From Dorea sp. (GTDB lineage Bacteria > Bacillota_A > Clostridia > Lachnospirales > Lachnospiraceae), in contig JAEDLC010000042.1 in the NCBI GenBank assembly GCA_016295505.1, positions 1 through 14,464 of the forward strand: a stretch of DNA of 14,464 nt. The letters are read 5' to 3'. Positions 6,620 through 13,161 of the stretch are shown one piece after another. Each line of letters starts with the position of its first letter. Position 1 is the stretch's first letter. Below the pieces are notes generated by a model. The model had not been told where the DNA came from, searched no databases, and saw only the letters and a list, made by a program, of their open reading frames with translations. The position numbers were made by a program, and so were the translations under genes.

Positions 6620-7264
6620 ATGGGAGTTGCAATTCCAATCGAAACCAGTGCACGCCATATTCATATGTGCCGTGCTGACTTTGAGACTTTATTCGGTGAA
6701 GGAAAAGAACTGACCTTCAAAGCAGAATTAAGCCAGCCGGGCCAGTATGTATCTGAAGAACGCATTACCGTTCAGGGACCAAAAGGAACATTTGAAAATG
6801 TAGCAATACTGGGGCCTTTCCGTAACGAGACTCAGCTTGAGATCTCTGTTACAGATTGCCGTAAGCTTGGAATTCCAGGTGTTATCCGCCAATCCGGAGA
6901 TACCGCAGATACCCCGGGCTGTACACTGATCGGTCCAAACGGATCACTTACGCTTGATCACGGTGTAATTGTTGCCAAACGCCACATTCACATGACACCT
7001 CTGCAGGCGATTCAGATGAATGTTCAGGATAATGATAATGTTTTTGTTATCACGAACAGTTTTGAACGCTCCCTGATCTTTGCAGATGTGATCGTTCGTG
7101 TCCACCCTAACTTTTCACTTGCCATGCATGTAGATACGGATGAGGCAAATGCTTTTGCCGGAATGGAGAACCCTACCGGTGTAATCCTGAAGCTTTTTGG
7201 CGGACAGACCTACAATCTTCAGAAATGGGCAGAAGAACTTCAAAGCGGAATCAATCGTTTATAA
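6620..7264 (+). CDS. pduL: PduL-type phosphate acyltransferase (phosphotransacylase)
   Basis: Interconverts acyl-CoA and acyl-phosphate (acetyl or propionyl), feeding substrate-level ATP formation with an acyl kinase. The 214 residues show the paired PduL domains with their zinc-binding motifs: SARHIHM with H13 and H15, AKRHIHMTP with H122 and H124, the conserved segment FRNETQLEISVTD (67-79) and LAMHVDTDEANA with H170. ATG 6620 is chosen because AGAGAGG lies 12 bases upstream and longer frames would start inside the -35 box. There is no extended N-terminus like the encapsulation peptide of shell-targeted PduL, and no microcompartment gene is nearby. It is therefore probably a cytosolic enzyme doing the housekeeping Pta job; the substrate chain length is not readable. 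Confidence 0.92.
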   Translation: MGVAIPIETSARHIHMCRADFETLFGEGKELTFKAELSQPGQYVSEERITVQGPKGTFENVAILGPFRNETQLEISVTDCRKLGIPGVIRQSGDTADTPGCTLIGPNGSLTLDHGVIVAKRHIHMTPLQAIQMNVQDNDNVFVITNSFERSLIFADVIVRVHPNFSLAMHVDTDEANAFAGMENPTGVILKLFGGQTYNLQKWAEELQSGINRL

Positions 7265-7280
7265 CAGTTGATGATAATAA

Positions 7281-7317
7281 ACACGGGATGGTTGTAAAAT
7301 ATACAACCATCCCGTGT
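7281..7317. terminator. Bidirectional terminator between pduL and the YhhN gene
   Basis: A perfect 16-bp stem (ACACGGGATGGTTGTA at 7281-7296 with its complement at 7302-7317) has a 5-base loop. The flanks are UUAUAAAU on the plus side and UUUAUUAU on the minus side, so it can end both convergent transcripts, whose stops lie 16 and 10 bases away. Confidence 0.9.
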
Positions 7318-7327
7318 TATAAATCAT

Positions 7328-7960
7328 TTATCTTGTGATCCATACCGCACTGCCGATCAGATAAACCGCAGCATAATACAATGCCATGATCAGTATACCA
7401 TCTATCCGTTTCCGTCTCTCATATACCATAGTCCACGCAATAATGTAGTCTGATACCAGAAAACAGCATGCACCGATACTGTATAACAACGCCATATCCG
7501 ACTGCAGATGCAGATATACCGTAAATGCCATGGCAACCATTCCCACCAGTACCGCCATATATCCGAAAGCCTGACGCTTCAGATCTCCCAACATGCCAAT
7601 CTTATCATGGAAAATCAAAAATGCACACACATAGATACCGAAAAAAATCATCCATGTATACTTTGTCGGAACCACCTTCTGACAAAACGCCAGAATAAAT
7701 AACAGATGTGCGGCTCCAAAAAGATATACACCCCTGATAAACTGTATCTCCAGTATCACATCTGCAGCCATGCAGCAGATCAGTCCCAGCACGATTACCC
7801 ATTCCGCCAGCCGATGTGTCTGCAAAGCTCCATATATTCCGGCAAACACTGCCATTGAAGTAGCCCCCGCCTTAAATATCAGTGCTCTTTTCCCTGCCTT
7901 CTCCCGGAAATAACCATACAGCAGACCAAAAAGCACCAGCAATCCTATCGTTAAATACAT
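7328..7960 (-). CDS. YhhN/TMEM86-family membrane protein (lysoplasmalogenase-like)
   Basis: A 210-residue integral membrane protein with about eight hydrophobic segments spread over its whole length. The pattern fits the YhhN/TMEM86 family, whose characterised members hydrolyse the vinyl-ether bond of lysoplasmalogens. Two membrane-embedded aspartates expected in the family are present, in ICCMAADVILE and in FLVSDYIIAW. Plasmalogens occur in many anaerobic bacteria, so the activity is plausible here but is inferred. AGGAGAGAGG precedes the ATG. It is monocistronic, with its own extended -10 upstream and the shared terminator downstream. Confidence 0.8.
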   Translation of the reverse strand: MYLTIGLLVLFGLLYGYFREKAGKRALIFKAGATSMAVFAGIYGALQTHRLAEWVIVLGLICCMAADVILEIQFIRGVYLFGAAHLLFILAFCQKVVPTKYTWMIFFGIYVCAFLIFHDKIGMLGDLKRQAFGYMAVLVGMVAMAFTVYLHLQSDMALLYSIGACCFLVSDYIIAWTMVYERRKRIDGILIMALYYAAVYLIGSAVWITR

Positions 7961-8000
7961 TCTGCAACCTCTCTCCTCTTACATTTTCAAGAGTTGTTTC

Positions 8001-8009
8001 ATTATACCA
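8001..8009 (-). promoter_or_regulatory. Extended -10 for the YhhN-family gene
   Basis: TGGTATAAT on the minus strand (8009-8001), about 40 bases before the ATG at 7960. No good -35 is visible 16-18 bases upstream, as is common for TGn-type promoters. Confidence 0.55.
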
Positions 8010-8057
8010 TACCTTAACAAAGAATCCTAGGGCGTTAATTCTTAATTTCTGGTCCGG

Positions 8058-8309
8058 TTAATTCCTGATTTGCCTTCCGGTAACATCCATATGATAATTC
8101 TCCTTATAGATCAGCTCAGACACCGGCACGATCTCATACCCCTTTTCCTGAATATCTGTAATGAGCGTATCCAGTGCATCTGCGGTATATTTTGCCCCGT
8201 TGTGACAGAGGATAATGGCCCCGTTTTTCAATTCACTGTTCTCAATTACCGTATCAATAATGCTTTCTGCTCCATAATCCTTCCAGTCGAGGCTATCCAC
8301 TGTCGATAC
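8058..8309 (-). pseudogene. 3' remnant of a polysaccharide deacetylase (NodB domain)
   Basis: The frame ending at 8058 encodes only the C-terminal third of a polysaccharide deacetylase: VDSLDWKDYGAESIID, then GAIILCHNGAKYTADALDTL, ending in EIVPVSELIYKENYHMD and a short tail. These match the last strands of NodB-family peptidoglycan deacetylases, where the WSVDS and LMHNG segments are characteristic. The catalytic N-terminal part (the TFDDG and HxxxH metal site) is absent. Upstream the similarity stops at about 8306, immediately before the toxin gene terminator. There is no start or ribosome binding site belonging to this piece; the open frame merely runs into the toxin gene. It reads as a gene cut by arrival of the neighbouring element. 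Confidence 0.8.
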
Positions 8310-8314
8310 AAATG

Positions 8315-8343
8315 AAAAGTCAGTAACCTCGCCAGTTACTGAC
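8315..8343 (-). terminator. Terminator of the toxin-antitoxin operon
   Basis: GTCAGTAAC and GTTACTGAC form a perfect 9-bp stem (8319-8327 with 8335-8343) with a 7-base loop. On the minus strand it is followed by UUUU (8318-8315), four bases after the toxin stop. It lies at the boundary with the deacetylase remnant, so the element end is within a few bases of it. Confidence 0.8.
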
Positions 8344-8346
8344 CTT

Positions 8347-8652
8347 CTAATAAAATAATTTCGTATATTCTGTCTGTGTATCTGCAATATGATATACAAA
8401 CACTGTATCCTGAATCATACGATATATAGCTACGTGTTTCTTACAGATCACCATACGATACCCTTGTTCATTTAACCACTCGTCAGGTGTCAAAGATCCG
8501 GAACCCGGGAAATCTTCCATTCTTTCAATCACATCCAATATATGATCACTAACTTTTACAGCTGTTTCTTCATCAAATTGAATCACATAATAATCTTCAA
8601 TCTTTTTTAAATCTTCCCATGCAGAAGGAAGTATCTCAACTCTATATTTCAC
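8347..8652 (-). CDS. RelE/ParE-family toxin
   Basis: A 101-residue protein with the compact RelE/ParE layout: YRVEILPSAWEDLKKIEDYY at the start, a central helix (AVKVSDHILDVIERMEDFPG), then GYRMVICKKHVAIYRMIQDT and FVYHIADTQTEYTKLFY as C-terminal strands. Family members are mRNA interferases acting at the ribosome or gyrase inhibitors; sequence alone does not settle which. It starts with GTG, overlaps the antitoxin gene by 11 bases and so is translationally coupled to it, and ends in its own terminator. It could have chromosomal stability or element-maintenance roles; the latter is favoured by the adjacent recombinase. Confidence 0.88.
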   Translation of the reverse strand: MKYRVEILPSAWEDLKKIEDYYVIQFDEETAVKVSDHILDVIERMEDFPGSGSLTPDEWLNEQGYRMVICKKHVAIYRMIQDTVFVYHIADTQTEYTKLFY

Positions 8653-8908
8653 CTACACGTTCCCTCAATTTCTTTCTGGCTTCTGATACGCTCATTGTCT
8701 TAGCGCCGCTGATTCTTTCTTCTTCCGCCTGAAGTACCTTTGCGCGCAGTTTCAAAACCTGTTCTCTTTTTTCAAACGCATCAATACTCATAAGAACCAT
8801 ATCGCCTTCTCCATTTTTTGTAATATAAATTGGTTCTTTTGTGGTCTTTGCCAAATTTGAAATTGATGTATAGTCATTGCGAAGCGCAGCTGATGCTTTA
8901 ATTATCAT
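8642..8908 (-). CDS. Phd/YefM-family antitoxin
   Basis: An 88-residue antitoxin and autorepressor. MIIKASAALRNDYTSISNLA followed by KEPIYITKNGEGDMVLMSID is the Phd/YefM DNA-binding N-terminal fold, and the charged C-terminal half (LRAKVLQAEEERISGAKTMS) is the toxin-wrapping tail. I start it at the ATG at 8908, 10 bases after AAAGG; the in-frame ATG at 8926 has no properly spaced site. It sits first in the operon, ahead of the toxin, as is usual. The promoter just upstream is covered by repeats that this protein probably binds. Confidence 0.88.
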   Translation of the reverse strand: MIIKASAALRNDYTSISNLAKTTKEPIYITKNGEGDMVLMSIDAFEKREQVLKLRAKVLQAEEERISGAKTMSVSEARKKLRERVGEI

Positions 8909-8937
8909 AATCTCACATCCTTTCATACCTTTTCTTC

Positions 8938-8980
8938 GATATAATTATATCTTTATTTTTGTATCATGTAAAGATATAAT
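8938..8980 (-). promoter_or_regulatory. Toxin-antitoxin promoter embedded in GATATAAT repeats
   Basis: On the minus strand TTTACA (8972-8967), a 17-base spacer and TATAAT (8949-8944) form a near-consensus promoter about 36 bases before the antitoxin start. The region carries three GATATAAT octamers: plus strand 8938-8945, minus strand 8951-8944, plus strand 8973-8980. The first two make a 14-bp palindrome over the -10. The last two are part of a 12-bp inverted repeat (8944-8955 with 8969-8980). This looks like an operator for antitoxin and toxin-antitoxin complexes (conditional cooperativity). It begins 2 bases past the recombinase stop. Confidence 0.75.
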
Positions 8981-8981
8981 C

Positions 8982-10475
8982 TTAAACCTTCCAGATAATC
9001 TCAATCTCATCATCGTACACATTGATTCGTTCAATAAAAGCCTGCGCTGTCATTTTCTTTTCTTCAAAGTCAAGTTCTTCAAAATCAATACCTTTGTAAT
9101 ACTGTTTTTCATTTTTCTTTGGAGTCTCATATTGCTTCAGAAGCTCTGATTTTCTTTCATCCAGCTTTTCAAGCTCTGAATTGATATATTTCATGGAAAT
9201 ATCAGAAGCCTCCTGCATGCATGCCATCAGTTTCTGTATTTTATCTTCAATCTCCCGCAATTGTTTTCTTATCTTCTTCTCCTTTTCCGTGTTTTCAACC
9301 GGAATCTGCTCCCTATTACACTCTTCCAATATTTTTTCCAGTTCTTTTTGAACCTCGGATTCCAACTCATCCACCGGTTGGGAAAAGGATGGTATATCGC
9401 AGATATGTAAATTGACTCTCCCACTGCAGTACAGATATTTTTTGTCATGCCATTTTCTAACAGTAAGGGAATATCCGCAGTTTCCACATTTCAGCAAACC
9501 TGAGAGCCATGTATTTTTCCCTTTCCCTGAATTCCCAATCTGACGGTTTTTCTCCAGACGATACTGACATCTAAGCCATATATCCGAAGGAATCTTTCCC
9601 TCGAAATTTGTCAGGGACAGAACCTGATCCTCAAAACTGGTATATTTGCGGACATTACCGGCTCGTTTCCCAACTACATGCGCCGAACTGTTTCCGCCAA
9701 ACTCCTCTATGCCATTTGATATTTTCCCAATATTCCGGCTTCTATAATAAAGGTAGATATCCTCATCTGCCTGCACATAAACAGGCGAATGCAGGATTCT
9801 CGCCAATGCCACATTATCCCAACCTTCCTTTCTCTTTCTACATGGGATCTGCCGCTCCGTAAGATCCCTGCCGATTTCTCCCAACGATACCTCTTCTGTC
9901 GCATATCGATAAAAGATTTCCTTTACGATTTCAAACTCGTCCGTGTAAGCAAGAGAAGGCACCTCCCTCCCCTCTTCATCCTTCCTTCTGATGTTTTTCA
10001 TTCCGTATGGCGCCGGACCGCCGGGCCAGTTTCCACGCTTAATTCTGGTATAATAATTATCCGTCACTCGTTCTGCAATGGTTTCCCTCTCCAGCTGTGC
10101 AAATACCATAATGATATAGATCATGGCACGTCCCATGGGTGTGCCGGTATCAAACTTCTCATTCACCGATACAAAATCCACCTGATTCTGATCCAGCACA
10201 TTCCAGAATTGTCCGAAATCTAAGATTGATCTGCTCAGCCGGTCCAGACGGTAGACAATAATTTTACTGATTTTCCCTTCTTTTACATCCTGCTGCATCT
10301 TTTGAAACCCTGGTCTTGCTGTGTTCTTTCCACTAAAGCCCCGATCTTCATAGACGAGAGCAGTGGTCGGATGACTGCACTCCAGACGACACCGCTCAAT
10401 TTGCCCTTCGATCGATAACGAATCCTTTTTATCCTTTGATTGTCTTACATAAATTGCCTCCAGCTTTCCAGTCAT
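8982..10475 (-). CDS. Large serine site-specific recombinase
   Basis: A 497-residue recombinase that cuts and rejoins attachment sites through a phosphoserine intermediate. The N-terminal resolvase domain (about 1-145) has IYVRQSKDK with the nucleophile S13, DRGFSGKNTARPGF (44-57), YRLDRLSR (75-82) and ETIAERVTDNYYTRIKRG (131-148) at its end. The recombinase domain (about 150-300) includes GPAPYGMK and DNVALARILHSPVY. A zinc ribbon follows with C330, C333, C350 and C359, then a coiled coil at about 370-460 and a short C-terminal strand region. It looks intact and full length. ATG 10475 is chosen for the AAAGGGGG placed 5-6 bases upstream. It neighbours a toxin-antitoxin pair and a disrupted gene, consistent with an integrative element. 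Confidence 0.93.
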   Translation of the reverse strand: MTGKLEAIYVRQSKDKKDSLSIEGQIERCRLECSHPTTALVYEDRGFSGKNTARPGFQKMQQDVKEGKISKIIVYRLDRLSRSILDFGQFWNVLDQNQVDFVSVNEKFDTGTPMGRAMIYIIMVFAQLERETIAERVTDNYYTRIKRGNWPGGPAPYGMKNIRRKDEEGREVPSLAYTDEFEIVKEIFYRYATEEVSLGEIGRDLTERQIPCRKRKEGWDNVALARILHSPVYVQADEDIYLYYRSRNIGKISNGIEEFGGNSSAHVVGKRAGNVRKYTSFEDQVLSLTNFEGKIPSDIWLRCQYRLEKNRQIGNSGKGKNTWLSGLLKCGNCGYSLTVRKWHDKKYLYCSGRVNLHICDIPSFSQPVDELESEVQKELEKILEECNREQIPVENTEKEKKIRKQLREIEDKIQKLMACMQEASDISMKYINSELEKLDERKSELLKQYETPKKNEKQYYKGIDFEELDFEEKKMTAQAFIERINVYDDEIEIIWKV

Positions 10476-10515
10476 CCGATCCCCCTTTCTTTTTATTTCT
10501 TTAAGAACTGCTATA

Positions 10516-10653
10516 TTATGACCCGACAACAGATTTCGATGCATTTAACTTCCTCACCAATGTCCGATAAATCAGGAGCTTTGCCTGTTTTCCTTCTTCC
10601 GTCTGCTTATGCACGTGTTTAACAACCATGTCATACCTCTCTTTTCTTGTCAT
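10516..10653 (-). CDS. Small ORF upstream of the recombinase, function unknown
   Basis: A 45-residue, lysine- and arginine-rich frame (begins MTRKERYDMVVKHVHK, contains KLLIYRTLVRKLNA) ends 40 bases before the recombinase start on the same strand. AAGG lies 4 bases before the first ATG. A second in-frame ATG at 10629, preceded by GAGAGG at 6 bases, has the better ribosome binding site and would give 37 residues. I do not recognise a family. It could be a short recombination or regulatory accessory protein, a degraded gene end, or chance; the ribosome binding site and co-direction favour translation. Confidence 0.4.
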   Translation of the reverse strand: MTRKERYDMVVKHVHKQTEEGKQAKLLIYRTLVRKLNASKSVVGS

Positions 10654-10716
10654 AATACCTTATGCTCACATGCCTGTCTTTATTGAAATCCGACTGAACT
10701 TTTTTGCCGAAAAAGA

Positions 10717-10745
10717 TTTAAAGCAAAATTTTCATATGCTATAAT
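10717..10745 (+). promoter_or_regulatory. iorAB-paaK promoter
   Basis: TTTAAA (10717-10722), 17 bases, then TATAAT (10740-10745) with an extended TGC directly before it. Transcription should begin near 10752, about 27 bases before the iorA start. No regulator gene or obvious operator is visible between here and the divergent small ORF. Confidence 0.75.
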
Positions 10746-10778
10746 ACAAACAATTCTTTTTTTGATAAGGAGAAACGT

Positions 10779-12575
10779 ATGAGAAAAGAGTATGTGATGG
10801 GCAATGGTGCGATCGCTCTGGGTGCTCTGGCGGCAGGTGTCAATCTGGTTGCCGGATATCCGGGAACACCATCGTCCGAAATTATTGAAACAATTGCAAA
10901 ATACAAAAATGGAGAGATACATATCGAATGGTCCGTAAATGAAAAGGCTGCCATGGAAGTGGCCGCAAGTGCGGCTTACTGCGGTGCCCGCACGCTCGTG
11001 ACAATGAAGCAGATGGGCTTAAACGTTGCCGCAGATGCTCTTATGTCTCTTTCCTATGTGGGCGTCAAGGGCGGAATGGTCGTCGTGTCCGCGGATGACC
11101 CGGGACCGATTTCTTCGCAGACAGAGCAGGATACACGTATGTTTGCGGAATTTGCACGAATTCCGGTGTTTGATCCGACCTCTCCGGAAGAGGCATACGA
11201 GATGATCCAGGATGCTTTTGATTACTCCGAAAAATATCAGACACCGGTAATCTTCCGACCGACAACAAGGGTCTGCCATGCATATGCATCCATCGAGACA
11301 CCGGAACAGACCACACCTAAGAAATATGAAGGATTTGTCAAAGACTCAAAAAAGTGGGTAATCTTTCCGAAGCTTTCCTTTCAGAATCATACGATGATGG
11401 AACAGCGAAATCCAAAGATCGGTGCGGATTTTTCCGGGTATCGCTATAATCAGATGCGTGGAAGCGGAAAAAAATGTGTCGTTGCTTCCGGTGTAAGCTA
11501 TGCATATGCAAAAGAATATTTAAAAAATCATCCCAATGTACGCTTCGTAAAACTTGCGACGGCATATCCTTTCCCGGAGGATTTTGTGCTCCGTGCAATA
11601 GACGGTGTGGAAGAAGTACTCTGCTTTGAGGAACTGAGTCCTTATATAGAGTCCGCGCTGCTAAAATGTATCGGTGCACATAACTTATCCGTCAAAGTAT
11701 ACGGTAAACTGACCGGACATGTGCCGGCAAGCGGAGAGAATTCAGCAGAGTCGGCAGCACAGATCATCAGTGCTTTTCTTGGTGAAGAACAGCATTCATC
11801 AGGCATTGATGTATCGGATCGGCCTGCACTCCCGGTGCGTCCTCCGGTATTATGTGCCGGCTGTCCGCACCGTGCAAGCTTCTACGCGGTGAAGCGTGCA
11901 ATGGAAGGGAAAAAAAGTTATTTCTGCGGGGATATAGGCTGTTATACGTTAGGTAACGCAATGCCGCTCGATATGGTGGATACCTGCCTTTGCATGGGTG
12001 CAGGCATTACGATGGCACAGGGGCTGCACTGGTCAGACAAAGACGCAGCCTGCTTTGCGTTTGTCGGTGATTCGACATTTTTTGCCTCCGGAATGACAGG
12101 AGTCGTAAATGCGTTATACAATGATGCCAATATGATATTATGTGTGCTGGATAATTCAACAACTGCGATGACCGGGCATCAGCCGCATCCAGGCACGGGA
12201 CGTAATATGATGGGAAATATCGTTGACAAAGTCAGTATCGAAAAGATCTTAGAAGGTATGGGTGTTCCAAAGATTCTGACTGTCGATCCACTGGATCTGG
12301 AATCCGCTGTTTCTGCCGTACAGGAATGTGCAAAATTGCCCGGTGTGAAAGCAATCATTTTCAAATCTCCATGTATTGCTTTAACAAAATCTGAAAGTAA
12401 AGTAAGGATTTCCGATCATTGTATCGGATGCAAAAAATGTATCCGGGAGATCGGATGTCCCGCACTTGTCTTCATGGATCGGAAGGTATCCGTGAACGAA
12501 AGTCTTTGCACCGGATGTGGACTGTGTACTCAGATCTGTCCGGTAAATGCGATTGGAGGTGCAGACCATGAATAA
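10779..12575 (+). CDS. iorA: Indolepyruvate:ferredoxin oxidoreductase, alpha subunit
   Basis: The TPP-containing large subunit of the oxygen-sensitive enzyme that converts arylpyruvates (indole-, phenyl- and hydroxyphenylpyruvate) plus CoA to aryl-acetyl-CoA, CO2 and reduced ferredoxin. The 598 residues match the family. The N-terminal pyrimidine-binding domain has AGYPGTPSSEIIE (near 25-37) and EWSVNEKAAMEVA, with the conserved glutamate near 54. The TPP pyrophosphate domain has LCAGCPHR, GDIGCYTLG (near 384) and GDSTFFASGMTG (near 429). A C-terminal ferredoxin domain carries two clusters, CIGCKKCIREIGCP and CTGCGLCTQICP. AAGGAG lies 6 bases before the ATG. Its stop overlaps the iorB start by 8 bases, so the subunits are translated together. 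Confidence 0.96.
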   Translation: MRKEYVMGNGAIALGALAAGVNLVAGYPGTPSSEIIETIAKYKNGEIHIEWSVNEKAAMEVAASAAYCGARTLVTMKQMGLNVAADALMSLSYVGVKGGMVVVSADDPGPISSQTEQDTRMFAEFARIPVFDPTSPEEAYEMIQDAFDYSEKYQTPVIFRPTTRVCHAYASIETPEQTTPKKYEGFVKDSKKWVIFPKLSFQNHTMMEQRNPKIGADFSGYRYNQMRGSGKKCVVASGVSYAYAKEYLKNHPNVRFVKLATAYPFPEDFVLRAIDGVEEVLCFEELSPYIESALLKCIGAHNLSVKVYGKLTGHVPASGENSAESAAQIISAFLGEEQHSSGIDVSDRPALPVRPPVLCAGCPHRASFYAVKRAMEGKKSYFCGDIGCYTLGNAMPLDMVDTCLCMGAGITMAQGLHWSDKDAACFAFVGDSTFFASGMTGVVNALYNDANMILCVLDNSTTAMTGHQPHPGTGRNMMGNIVDKVSIEKILEGMGVPKILTVDPLDLESAVSAVQECAKLPGVKAIIFKSPCIALTKSESKVRISDHCIGCKKCIREIGCPALVFMDRKVSVNESLCTGCGLCTQICPVNAIGGADHE

Positions 12576-13161
12576 AGATATTTTGCTCTGTGGCGTCGGC
12601 GGTCAGGGAATTGTGCTTGCTTCGAAGCTGATCGCGGCAGCCGCCATGCGCGAAGGACATACCGTACATTCCGCAGAGACGATCGGAATGGCACAGCGTG
12701 GCGGTTCTGTCACAAGCCATATTCGGATCGGAGCAGACATCGGATCACCACTGATTCCGTTCGGTACAGCAGATATGATACTGGCATTTGAACCGGCGGA
12801 GGCTGTGCGCAACCTGCACTATCTAAAGCCGGACGGAACGATTATTGTGAACCGAACACCGGTACAGCCGACAACAGAGTCTCTGCATGCGACCGGATAT
12901 GACGGTACAAAAGAAATTGCATATTTAAAAACAAAATGTAATTGTGTGGTCATTGACGGTGAAGCACTTTGTGCACCTTTTGGTTCTGTACGCTATCTCA
13001 ATATGATCGCACTTGGTGCAGTCAGTGCTACCGGCAAACTGAGTATCCCGGAGGAAGCATTATTGGCAGAGATCGAAGCACAGGTAAAACCACAGTTTAT
13101 AGAAACAAATAAAAAAGCATTTGCAGCAGGCAGAGAGGCAGGGAAAAACAGATGCATTTAA
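12568..13161 (+). CDS. iorB: Indolepyruvate:ferredoxin oxidoreductase, beta subunit
   Basis: The gamma-domain-like small subunit (197 residues) of the IorAB heterodimer, belonging to the pyruvate/ketoisovalerate oxidoreductase catalytic-domain family. The N-terminus ILLCGVGGQGIVLASKLIA carries the glycine-rich CoA/nucleotide-contacting loop, and ETIGMAQRGGSVTSHIRIG is the standard second motif of the family. ATG 12568 is chosen over an earlier in-frame start because GGAGGTG lies just upstream and it gives the common ATGAATAA overlap with the iorA stop. Its own end overlaps the paaK start by 10 bases. Confidence 0.95.
   Translation: MNKDILLCGVGGQGIVLASKLIAAAAMREGHTVHSAETIGMAQRGGSVTSHIRIGADIGSPLIPFGTADMILAFEPAEAVRNLHYLKPDGTIIVNRTPVQPTTESLHATGYDGTKEIAYLKTKCNCVVIDGEALCAPFGSVRYLNMIALGAVSATGKLSIPEEALLAEIEAQVKPQFIETNKKAFAAGREAGKNRCI

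Noticed and set aside
8310..8399. Start of the deacetylase frame at 8399 as a genuine gene start
   Set aside because: Those codons lie in the 3' end of the toxin gene and in its terminator. The residues do not resemble a deacetylase and the metal-site half of the enzyme is missing.
8944..8980. 12-bp inverted repeat as a terminator for the recombinase gene
   Set aside because: The stem is nearly all A/T with a 13-base loop and no U-run after it on the minus strand, and it coincides with the toxin-antitoxin promoter, so an operator role is more likely.
10654..10778. Search for a direct-repeat attachment site or the missing deacetylase 5' half next to the recombinase
   Set aside because: By eye I found no convincing repeat shared with the 8300-8345 boundary and no deacetylase-like residues in any frame. 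Only the iorA promoter is supported here.
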